The notes beneath the pieces are model-generated. The model had not been told where the DNA came from and searched no databases. It worked only from the letters and a program-made list of their open reading frames with translations. From Karalla daura (lineage: Eukaryota > Chordata > Actinopteri > Chaetodontiformes > Leiognathidae): a stretch of DNA of 64,000 bases. Below, piece after piece: positions 23,701-35,010 of the stretch. Location: assembly GCA_029224185.1 (NCBI GenBank), contig CM055193.1, forward strand, positions 16,331,169-16,395,168, read 5' to 3'. A program made the position numbers and the translations under genes. How positions within the stretch are numbered: the first letter of the stretch is position 1; each line of letters opens with the position of its first letter.

Positions 23701-26370
23701 GAAAGGTGTAATTTGCTGGCTGTGATTTCTGTTCTCTGTCTGTCACAAACAGAAGGACGGACGAGTGTTTTAGTCGTAATCAGAGTTTGTACTGCAGAAC
23801 TTCTCCTCCTCTTCCTCCTCCCTCTCCTCCTCCCCCTCCTCCTCCTCCTCCCGTTGGTGAAGTCTCCGCCGGCTGAGCAAACGGCCGACACGTATCTATT
23901 TTTTAGTATTACATGATTATTATTATCAATGTTCCGATTCCTCTTTAATATTATTTTATAGATATATTTTGTAGTGCAAGTAAAGTGGTCTTTTTTGGAG
24001 AAGATATTTTGTACAATATTCCAACAGCGTCACTCTGTTTGCCTATAACTGCACATTCCAAACATGGATGTCGACCAACACGGGACCTGACCAGCATCGC
24101 AACAGACCCTCAATCACTCACAGCGCCATCGGGTGTTAAAATCGAGATGAAGCTGACTCGAGAGCAAATCTTCTACCCTTCTTATTAAAAGCAGTCAGTG
24201 AAAAAGGTCCACGTGGTAAAAGAAAATGGCTGGAGTTTACCCGCCGAGCTTCTGTAAATCTGCAGCCTGTGTTGACTGTCTTGTGTAAAACCTTGAAATG
24301 TAGTTGTTTGTTTTTGTTTTTCCTCTGTTCATCTTTACTTTGTGAATGACTGAAACGCTGCTGAGGAGACTTTTACTAATCGTAGGAAACGGATCTGAAA
24401 TGAGAAAAATCAACCGCAGACACAGGGCGGTAACTGAGGTCAGCCTCCCATATTGCATCATATCCATTCATTGAATTGTAAACTGTGTTGTATTTTCTCA
24501 GTATTATTCATCCTACGGTTCTGGATAATCAAGTTTGTTTCATGAGCATCTAACATCGTAATTGAAAGTTGAAAGTAGAAAGTGAATAAGAGTCCAGTCT
24601 TGACAACCTGCATGTTTTCGTGCAAGACCATCCTCAGGATTCTCCAAACACTGTTGAGTTTGATGGTAGTTTCTGGAGCTGTGATGCCGGTCGGGTCCCT
24701 GCAAGTGAACGCCCACGTCCTGAACCAGTCGGGACTGATGTGTAACTCCTCAAACGTTTTGCTCGGAAATATTTTTAAAAATTAGAACGAGAGGAAGGAA
24801 GAAAAGTGACAGACCCTTATATTTATTTTTCTATCAGGGCTCGGTAGTATATACATCTACTACTGTCAAAGTGTGCACCCAGAGCCCATTTTCTGTTTAA
24901 TTTGATTTCCTTTCAGTGGTGCTTTAGATTCCTGCCTGTTCACATTTAGTTTCCTCCTCTGTCTGTCTCCACCCGACTTTGTACCGGACTCTTGATTGTC
25001 TCCTCCGCCTTGGCTTTGTACCTGCATTAATACCAATGTGAAACCTGTATTCTCCTCATGATTTGACTCAGTGGAAGTGTGATGTTTACATGTACAGATT
25101 TTTGCAATTCTTTCTGGTTCGATTTTAGTTTTTGTTTCCTCTTTCCGTTTCCTCTCATCTCTCATTCCCACTGCCCTTCCCTGCCCCCCCCCCTCCCCCC
25201 CACCGTCGTCCCTGTCCTCGGTTCACCTGACTCCTTCCTTACACACTGAAGGGAAATGGGACTGCGTCTAAATACAGTTTCCAACATTTCACACACTAGC
25301 CTATCGCACGACGGGACACGTCGACGTTTCGAGTGTCGCTCGGTCACTTTTCTTCACCCGCTCAGATTTTCTACAATTGCCTTGTTAGCGTCCGGTTAGC
25401 ATCGAGATGCTAAAGGTGAGGGACGCTAACAGCTACGCATCCACAGTCGCCGCAGTGGCAGGAAAACGTTTCCTTCTCGGGGTGAAGAAACGTCACTCGG
25501 CTGATATCGAAACTCGCAGCGTCCCCGGATCAAACCGATTGTTTTGGGAGGGTGGGGGGGGCGGGTTGGGGAGGGGGGGGGCGGTGGGGGGGTTAGAGCT
25601 GTGTGTTTGTTTGCCTCTGGGTGGGGGGATGACCTTTGACCTCTGGCTAACTCCACAGCACACAAAAATCACAGTGGGGCCACAACGATCCTCCGCTGGT
25701 GTGAGCAGGAGCCGGTGGAGCTGATTCCTCAGTGGATGATAAGCCATGACAGACCCCGTGTGGAGGGTCTCTTAGTCTATTAGTATATTTAGCAAAACTG
25801 CAGATGACAAAACTCAACCTCAGGAAAAAAAAAAGGACATCACTTTTGTAAAAACACGTCCAACTGAAGGCCCATTTCCCTCTCTCTTTGATACCATATA
25901 AATTATATCAAAAATTCTTTTTATATTTATTGTGTTTATTATTATTATTATTATATATAACAGTGGATACCTTTTTTTCCAGTACCTGTGGCTAAATATT
26001 TTGATTCTTTAGAAAAGTGTTGATAATATATGTGAAGCAACGTAAACAAGCGAGGAAAAAAAAAAGAAATTAAAAAAGAAAGTTCTGGTTATTTTCTTCT
26101 GTTTGTTGACAGCGTTGGAACGTCCGGGCGTGTTTGTTGAATCTAACAATGAGAACATATCACTCTGGTCCATGACAAAAAAAAAAACCAATGATCGAAA
26201 AACTGAGCTTTCTTTTGTGTGATGTCACTGCTAAGGCTGAAATGTTTCTGGACTTAAAAAAAAAATTATTGTGACAATTTAGTTTTGTTTTATTTTTCTT
26301 TTGTTTTCTCCCGAGCTGTACATCACAAAGCTAAATATACTAATAAAACGGTGTGCTATCTATCAAACTT
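18983..26370 (+). other. nol4l: Probable long nol4l 3' UTR
   Basis: No recognised gene lies between the nol4l stop and a strong AATAAA at 26342. The stretch is T-rich and AT-rich in blocks, contains CA tracts (19007-19051, 20020-20052), a TG-rich stretch (20409-20462), an ATT triplet array (about 20756-20790) and several poly(A)/poly(T) runs. Very long 3' UTRs are usual for NOL4 genes. The extent is inference, and shorter forms using earlier signals are likely. Confidence 0.55.
26342..26347 (+). terminator. nol4l: Candidate distal nol4l polyadenylation signal AATAAA
   Basis: AATAAA lies in CTAATAAAACGG, preceded by a T-rich upstream stretch (about 26281-26310) and followed by TGTG/T-rich DNA (26350-26380) of the kind expected at a cleavage site. 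It is the last well-formed signal before repeat-rich DNA. Assignment to nol4l is inferred. Confidence 0.5.
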
Positions 26371-29042
26371 CTTTTGTCTCAGTGTGGATGTCAGTCAATC
26401 ACATCTTTCACCTTTCTTTCACCTCTTGCTCAGCAGCAAGCTCATCTTTTCCCACGAGTTTTCTTTTCATTTGGAGACGATAGTTACTTATTCTCTTGAC
26501 CACTAGTGGGCAGCAATGGGTAACACTCCTCGCTAGATGACATTTGATTGAAGATTCATCTCCAAAAGTATTGTGACTTAAAATTCTCATTTCTCACTTC
26601 TATTTACCATTTCCAAACCTACTGCGATTAAAAAACTAAGTAACAAAATGTGCAATTTTTACAATTTTATGGTTTAAGTTTTCCTCAACGGCTGTTACTT
26701 CACAGCACCTCAGAGAAAGCATATTGCTCTTACTACATTTAGACTAACTGTAAACTACAAAGACATCACACGCTTGGTATGACATCACACACAATGAGGC
26801 AACTGATCTATTTTTGCCTCGGCCTCAGACTGATTATCCTACATTTACAGACACATGGTGTACCCGTCAGCAGTCACTACAGAAGCAATTTTACGCCTCT
26901 GAAATGACTTTCTATGGATAATTCACATCCCAAACCATCAAACCAATAAAAACAATCTACATTATGAAATTTCACAATGCTGTTTCATTTACCTCCTATG
27001 GAACTGAATAGATTAAGGACATTTTCTTATTTAAAGTGCATTATGTGGTTAAATTGTTTAGATATTTGTATAACACTCTTGTCTACTGTAGTGCTGCAGT
27101 GATTTTGCCTCTTAAAGCTGCTTTGTCTCGGAGGCTAAAACAAGGACGTTCTCCACTGGGTTTCTGTGCAGTAACTGTGCAGTAACTGCAGCTACAGCGT
27201 CAGCACCTCCACCAGTGAAGTGAAGGAGCTGGGAGCTGCTGCTCCAGCTGAAGGATTAAGATTAAAACGGAGGAGCTTTCATGTTAGATTGGAACCAGTT
27301 TTAGTCTTTAAACCTGCTCTGATCAAAAGCATCTGTCGCTCAGAGTTTAACAGGCTGATGCTCAAACATTGGGACCTGCTGGTTATTAAGAGATTAGGCT
27401 GGATTCTTTATTATTATTGCTATTAACAAACCCAAGGACATTCTCAACAATATGTTTGTCGTCAACTCAACTCTTTCTGACTTCGTCTCTGTGGCTGTCA
27501 GCTCGCTGGTTCCCACTCACTGTACAAATCAGATGTAGTTTTTTTAATGTTATTCGGATTGGAGGAATATTTTAGCAGACGATTAATCCACATCCTGTGC
27601 TCTAGTGAGTATTTAAAGCAACAGGATTTGCGATTCAAAATGATCGGCAGTGTGAGTTAATGAAGGAGCATGTCAGCAGAGTGGTTCAGTGGTTTCTAAC
27701 TGTTGTCAGGCAGCAACAAGCTCAAGAAGAAAACACACTGTAGGCCTATGGTCTGGAGGAAGACAGACAAAACAAAATCTTAAAACAAAAGGAGGTGATC
27801 AGCTGGCAGCTTGAGGACACAGTTGTGTGACCATCCTCCTGAGTCTTGTCTGTGAGAGCCTTTACAGAGCCACTCCTCTTAACTTAATGTCCCCTATCTT
27901 GAAAGTGGCCAACTGAGGTGGAGTGTGGGTTGGATATCTGCACCTGCATCTTATGAAAAGGAGCCACACCCTTAATTATGCATAACCAGGTCTTAAAGGG
28001 GACGTAGGATGAAAAAGCACTTTCACCTCGGCTTTGTTGGATAATGACAGGTAATGATAATCCTGGTTAAAAACCAACACTACAATCTCATTCAGGCATA
28101 AACTGCAGAGCAGACAAACAGGATTACAAAAAAAAGATGTAACTGTACGTTCCTCAGAACAGTTGTCATGAAAAGTAACGTGAACTTGACAAACCGAAAT
28201 AGTTTTTCCTTTAGTTTTGTCTTACATCAGTGTTTTTGTTTTCGCTCCCCCTCCAAACTCAAACCTAATCTTGACCACTTGCCCAGAGTGACGTCACGTC
28301 AGCAGGTGTGCCTGCATTCGTCATGACACCTGTCAGACTCCACCCACCGATCATCGCTTTGTTAAGAGACACAAAAACTCATCTGTGGCACCACGCCTGA
28401 CTGTGGACAAGCCCTAAACATCTACACCTTGGCTGACACACTGGAGTGAGACGCATCTCAGCTGTGCTGATCCCCAATCACACAGGCCTCGCCCAAGAGG
28501 AACGACTTAAATAACTAGTGTAGAGAAAAAAAAGTGTGAACCATCCACGCTGAAGCCTCCAAATGATAGAATTTGCAAACGTGTTTCAAAGGCTGAAGAG
28601 GTTCAGATTCAGCTTCTTGAAAGTGAAATACTGAACCCTGAGTCGACCCAGAACCTCCTCCTGATTGATCTGTCTGGCGACAGACCTCTGCTTCCATTGA
28701 TTAATAGTGATCATTTGCTCCACCTCTACAGGAGTCAAACAGGTTCAAGTGCTGCACAGTTTACACTTGTAATACAGCAGTATGGCAGCAAGCACACTTT
28801 GACCTTCAGGGCAACACTGTGTGTGAGTGTCTCTCTTCCCTCTCTCTCCCTCCCTCGCCTTTCTCACCATCCTTCCATCCCACCTTCTCCCCTTCTGTCT
28901 ATCTTCACTCCCTCTCTCCCCCTTCTCTCTCACCCTCTGTCTCCTTTCCTCCCTCCCTCTCTCTCTCCCTCCCCCTCTCTCTCCTCAGTGCGCAGGTGTG
29001 TGATCAGCAGGAAGTGTGCGCAGCGCCAAACCCAAACTTTCC

Positions 29043-29130
<88 letters not shown>
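26371..29130. other. Intergenic DNA between nol4l and srms
   Basis: No gene is recognised. About 27100-27430 has the look of an old dispersed repeat, including a short tandem CTGTGCAGTAA duplication near 27165-27187. A TTAAAGGGG-ended element begins at 27993. The right end (28830-29130) is a long CT-rich and (CT)n tract leading into the srms 5' region. Confidence 0.55.
27993..28120 (+). mobile_element. TTAAAGGGG MITE-like element, 5' part
   Basis: Begins TTAAAGGGGACGTAGGATGA and continues AAAAGCACTTTCACCTCGGC. It aligns by eye with the start of the element at 31831. The far end is not clear. Confidence 0.55.

Positions 29131-29132
<2 letters not shown>
29046..29132 (+). repeat. (CT)n tract upstream of srms
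   Basis: Nearly pure CT dinucleotide array interrupted once near 29091-29095. It extends a CT-rich stretch that begins near 28830. It lies about 430 bases before the srms start codon and may be in or near the promoter. Confidence 0.9.
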
Positions 29133-29133
<1 letters not shown>

Positions 29134-29439
29134 TCCTCCTGTTTCTGTTTCTCAGTGCGGACGAACACCTGAGCACCACCTGACTCACTCCTGCCCCGCG
29201 CCTCCTCACCTCCACCTGCTCCTGCTTGCCCTGAGTGTGTGTGTGTGTGTGTGTGTATGTGTGTGTGTGTTGTGCAGACACGGGGCTGCAGGCTGCATGT
29301 GCTTGGAGCAGGGATCAGATCCCTGGATCGCCTCCATTCCTGTTTCCGCATTCCCTGATCCTCGGTGCGCAGTGCAGGCTGTGGGGCAAAGCGGTGTGAC
29401 AGACTAGACCGGTTCATCCTGCTCTTCTTCTCCCTCCTG

Positions 29440-29512
29440 CTCCTCCTCCTCCTCCTCCTCCTCCTGTGATGCTGCTCCAGCTCCAGCTCCAGCTCCAGCT
29501 CCAGCTCCAGCA
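29440..29512 (+). repeat. (CTC)n and (CTCCAG)n arrays in srms 5' leader
   Basis: A CTC triplet array (about 29440-29466) is followed by about six copies of the hexamer CTCCAG (about 29472-29512). They end about 45 bases before the start codon and are probably in the 5' UTR. Confidence 0.85.
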
Positions 29513-29557
29513 GGGACACCGGGGGACGGAGCTGCGCTGACGGCTTCATGTCCCGGG

Positions 29558-29949
29558 ATGGAGAGCTGCTGCCGCTCCTGTCTGCCGTGCCTGGGCCGCC
29601 TGTGGGACTGCATCTGGCCGGACTTCCGCTACCCCAACGTGCCCAACCACAACCATGTCATCGCCAACCCGGGGGCGCAGGGCGCGGAGATCCGCACCGT
29701 GTCCGGGGACCTGCGGGTCCCTGCCCCGGTGCCCGTGCCGGCCCGCCGGCCCGTGCAGCTGTACGCGGCGCTGTTCGACTTTCAGGCCCGGAGCGACGAC
29801 GAGCTGACGGTGAAGGAAGGGGACAAGCTGTCGGTGCTGGAGCAGAGAGGAGAGTACGTCCTGGCCAAGAAGCTCAGCGGATCCCTGCAGTCCGGACTCA
29901 TCCCGGCCAACTATGTGGCGCTGCTGCAGGACGAGTTCGCCAAGCACAA
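29558..29949 (+). CDS. srms: srms exon 1 (N terminus and SH3)
   Basis: The start ATG sits in CCGGGATGG. The donor is CACAA|GTGAGA; the in-frame TGA just beyond supports a real exon end. It leaves in phase 2. It encodes the Cys-rich N terminus and the whole SH3 domain. An out-of-frame ATG lies 10 bases upstream at 29548. Confidence 0.9.
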
Positions 29950-32900
29950 GTGAGAGAGAGAGATAGAGAGAGGGGGCACTGTGTGTGTGTGTGAGGGGGG
30001 GGGGGGGGGGGGGGTGTATGTGTCCATCGTCATTTAAGGTATCATATGACTTTGTGCCTGTGTGAGTGTGAGAGAGAGAAAGAAAGAGAGTGAGAGGTGT
30101 GTGTGTGTGCGTGTGTGTGTTTGTGAGCAGGTGAGAGTGAGTGTGTTTGTGTGTCAGTGAGTGTATGACTTAAAGTGTGTGTTTGAACTGGCGAGTGTGT
30201 GAGGGTTAAAGTATCTGTGTGTATCGAAGAGAGAGGATGTGTGTGTGTGTGTGTGTGTGAGTGTGAGAGAGACAGAGAGAGAGAGACTGAGTGAATGAGT
30301 GTAAAACAGACTGTGTATGAGTGTGTGTTTGTTAGTGTCTGTGAGTTTGAACTTGTGTTTAGCGTGTGAGGGTGAATTTGTGGGCATTCTTTCAACTCAG
30401 CATCTCACACACTCTGTACTTTGACAGTGTGGCCGCACTCAGTGTGTGATCATTATGTAGATCAACAGATTGAACCCTGCTCGCTGTGGTTTCGTCTCCT
30501 CTCTGGCTGATCTTCCGCAGCATAACAGTTCCTATATAGCACTTTTCTAGTCTCCATCGCTACTCAAAGCGCACTGTTCACTGGTCATGTTCTGGTACCA
30601 GAAGCTACACTTTAGTGTCCATCTGCTCAACCAGCAACCATCAACATACAGCATCAGGAGCAGGTCTGGGTTCAGCATCTTTTCGAGGGATGCTTGGACA
30701 TGTGGTCTACAGGGTACCAGGATTAATAAACCACCTCCTCCTCTTCTTCCTCCATCTTCCCTCTTTAAATTGACTCCACCTGTATCACAGTGTATCTATT
30801 AAATATAACAAAGTATATTCTGGATTTTAAAGGGCTGCGCTCAGAGGCCATGGGTTAAGTAACATCCAAGTGTTGTGCCAACATAGAATTAAGTTTCTTA
30901 GAGCGCGATACACTCTGCATGAGATTAGCAATTTGTAATCCTGAGCTAGTTGTTTTCATTTCATTTCTGTGTGCGCGGGGACGTATCACACCCTACTCAC
31001 CCTCAGCTCTGTAGCCAAAGCTGAGAGTTGTTCTTTAAGTCTGCTGTGAGACTGTTGAGATTTCAATTGAGTATCAGCCTCTGATGTTGGAGCTGCTCTC
31101 AAGGTGCAGATACCGAGCTGGTGGAGGTCGTGACGAATCGGGATTTGGGGGGATTTTGAGGTTCGATGCAGGGGGACCTGGAGAGAGGCAGTAGCAATGA
31201 GATCCTGCACCAGGTTTGACCTGTGCGGGTGATGAGTGATGATGTCAGCTGGGCTCAGTCTCGCCACACCTGCTCAGTTATTTTATCTGTGTGTCAGGTG
31301 TTGAGGACGTCCTGCTTTGTATGTGGAAAACATCGTCTGAACCAGTTCGGTCTCTGAAACCAGCAGCAGAGCTGCTGAGCAGCTGCGTAGTTACAGACTT
31401 CAAGTTTTAGTTTCTCTTTGATTTCTGGACATGGAGGTCATCCCGTTCAGTTAGAGGCAGCTGCTTTGATCTCTTATCGGCCTTATTGATTAACTTGTCT
31501 TTTTTGATTTGTGTTAATATTTTCGAGCATTGTGTGACCTTAGACGACTGAAGAAGTTGAGTTAATGATTGATGGAGAATTGATATTCATAATCAATCAA
31601 TTATTACCAGTCAAAGTGTTTGTGTGGGTGAGGGAGATAGCTGGTAGCTGTTAGCCTCTGAACACATTATGTGTCTTTATCGGTCGCCTGGTGTCACCTG
31701 AGTGATCGTTCAGTTATGTTTTTGTTTATTTATGAGAGACCTTACTTCCTGGTACCTCACTTTTTCTATCTTCTGAAATCTGAATGTATTTTATTCATTC
31801 AGTCCTTTAAGATGTAAAAGTAAATATCTTTTAAAGGGGATGTAGAATGAAATAACACTTTTATGTTGTCTTTATTAAATAACAGTAGTCTTTTCACAGC
31901 TTAAGATGTGTACTGCAGGTCTGAAATCATCATCAGCGTTATTTGTTGAGCCGCCTCCGTTAAGTCATGTGATCATTCATATGAGCAACAGTCCTGACAG
32001 CCAATTAGCGTAAAGCTTGTGTGTGGTTGCCAGATAAGCATTAAGGGCCCGAAAACCAGTGCTTAAACGGGCCATAATATTCGTCATAACAAAAACAAAC
32101 ATTTTCAAATGGCTCGTATAATAGCATCTGAGGCATGTCTGCACCAGAAAACAAAGGATAGTTCAGGGAAAGTTCAAGTTGCTAAATTGAATTGAAAAAA
32201 ACGTGATACACCTTACAATATTCCCAATTCAAAACTGTCTTTAAAGACCAACAAACAAATGCAATCCTCACATTTCAGGTAGGGAAATCACAAAGTTTTG
32301 ATATATTTCTGCACAAAATGGATTGAACGCCTAATAATCTGTCACTATAATAGTTGCAGAGGCCTCTGACTGGACGACTCGAGGCTCTGGAGTCGTGGTG
32401 GTGAGCTGTGGCCTCGTGCTGCTGCAGCTGCAGCTGCTGCTCAGGCCGACTGGAGCTCTGTGTGGTCCAGCGTCTGCACTCGCTCCCCTCGCTGCAGATG
32501 CAGCTGCTGCATTATTCATCCAGCCCGCAGCCAATCCTCACGTTTCAGCTGGGCTCCCTCTCACAGGCCAAACTCTCAGTCTGCTGGCCCGAAACAGACT
32601 TCACTTGTCGCACAGTGCGTAAACACACCACTCAGAGCAGCTGTGACATCGGCACACGGCCTTAGCTCTCAGATGTCGAAAATGTTCTACTTTTTCCTCA
32701 GATTAAGACGAGCCAATGTGAGATCTTTCTCCAGTAGCTGAACAGATGAACACACCAGAACAATGCCATTGTTCTTTATCTCCAGTTTCATCGCTATGAA
32801 ATTCCCATAAGGAGATAAGCCCAGTTTGCACAGACACACCCTGAGAGGTTTTTGTAATTCGTATCAACAAGGGAAGACAAACAAACATGCTTTGATATGA

Positions 32901-34930
32901 AGCAACATAATTCTACAGAACCATAAGCTGCTGCCACAAAAAATGTCCAGGAACGTGTCTGAAGCTCCAACCCAGTGCCCCTATTAAACTGGCATCTGGG
33001 AGAATATCTTTTCTTCATTTGTCAGATCACTTTATGGCCTCTTAATAGGCAAGTGCAAGTTAACTAAATGTCATAGTCACTGAGTGGAAGAAAGAGAGAC
33101 CGAGAGCCTTTTTACAGTTGAAAGATATCTTTAAAGTGAGTCGGGATTGTCTCTTAGTACGTTTTAACTGTTGATCCAGCATTTATCTTACCCACTTTGA
33201 GCCCTAACGCTGTCACGGCGTCTGCTGGAGCCTTTTCTAGAGAGCGCATGGTGAAAGCAGGAAACACACCCCGGACAGGTCGCCAGTCCATCACACACAC
33301 CATTCACTCTCACATTTACACTGCAGGGCAATTTAGAGTCACTCAGATTTTCTACGTAAACTGGTTTCCTCCCACAGTCCTAAAACACATATTAAGGTCT
33401 ATGTGTACATAGACAGGGAATATATTTAAACTCTACACAGTCTGGGAGTCAAACCCAGTGACCCAGGTCCAGGACAGTGTCAGTCCACCATGACATTTAA
33501 ACTATTTGATGACAAGCACACCAGCATCTTTTCAGAGTAAAGCAAAACGTAGCATCTGAACAGTTAAATTCCTCATTTGTTTTTCTGTAGGAGTCTGTGT
33601 TTCTGTAGGAGTTAAAGTTAAAAGTTATTTCTACGAATGAGTCTTCTGTTTAATCAATTTTTAGGTGCAAATTACAGTTTAATCCATAATTGTTTGATCT
33701 GATTGTCACATATGTTTTTGTCCAAAATCTGGTATAGCCATAGAAGATGGTAGAAAACTTCAAAGATGACCAGCTGAAGTAATATTTTCCATCAAAAATG
33801 AAAACTGAACCACCCACATTTTCCGACACTGTACAGTGGGAATAAAAGCCTGTTCCATTCACCTCTCTTCAATTCTGTCGCTGGTCTGATCAGTTTCAGC
33901 TCATGATTTTTTTTAGCTCATGAAATTGGTGCTAACGTTTATCCCTTGTCTTCAGATAGTTTTCCTCTTGTTTTTTTGCCAGTGTGGCATTTCTCCTGCT
34001 GGTTCCTCAGAGCTGAGTTTATTGCTGCTGTGGGTGAAACTGGAGCGCAGACACACCCTCTCTCTCTCTCTCTCTCTCTCTCTGATCATGTAGAGTAAAT
34101 ACAGGTCAGTTTCTGGTACCTGAGCAAACCGGCAGGACTCCACACAGACAGTTTACCATCTGACTGAATCCTCCCACAGTCTCTCTGCTCTGTGTGAGGG
34201 ATCGGACTCGTCATCATTTATCATGAAACTGATCGGACCTGTTTAACTGTGTGCGTAATGTTTACTGTCGTCACTCAGAGACAGACGGCCTGAAATGTGT
34301 AAAATGTCGCCTGTGCAGTGAGACGATGTCGTGAAGCCTCTCTCGAGTGCTAATTTAAGGTACTTGTACCTTGCTTAATTAGTTCCTCCTACTGTACTCA
34401 CATCATATGAACTACATTACTTGTCAGGTTTGCTTACAGTTTTAGATACTGTACAAATCAAAATGATGAGTTCCAGGACTGAAAAATTAATTGGCAGCTT
34501 CTTGGGACCACATTCCTCACCATTGTGTGAATTTTTGCAAACCTGCTTTTATCTTATCTGACACACAACAGTGACACTGAAACATTTGTGAGCTCTGAAG
34601 CTGTTTGACCTCAGGCCACCTCACCAATGTTTTAATAGAGTCACATTATGAGAGCAAAGTAAATAGAAACAAAAGTTAGACGTCCACTACTTTCACTAGA
34701 GGCAGAAATGTAAAAAAAACATCTTATCTGTGCAGGGATATTCTCCAGGAGACCCAGTGACACCATTCAGGTCAAAAACAGGTCAACAAAATGATAAAAA
34801 ATATTCTAAACAGTTGTAAATAACACTGCTCTGGGTCCAAAGTCCTGCTTTGACAGGAATGCATAGCTAATAGTAATCTAACATCATTAACATAACGGTC
34901 ACAATTTGAGCATGTCTACCACCACTGGAT

Positions 34931-35010
<80 letters not shown>

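Noticed and set aside
28697..29407. 236-codon + strand frame rich in Ser, Leu and Pro
   Set aside because: It is driven by the CT-rich and (CT)n tract and ends in the probable srms leader; no domain.
29004..29549. Minus-strand 181-codon frame with Leu-Glu repeat and Arg-rich segment
   Set aside because: Translation of the CTCCAG, CTC and CT arrays; low complexity only.
29546..29947. Minus-strand 133-codon frame opposite srms exon 1
   Set aside because: GC-rich antisense shadow of the SH3 exon with no recognisable domain.
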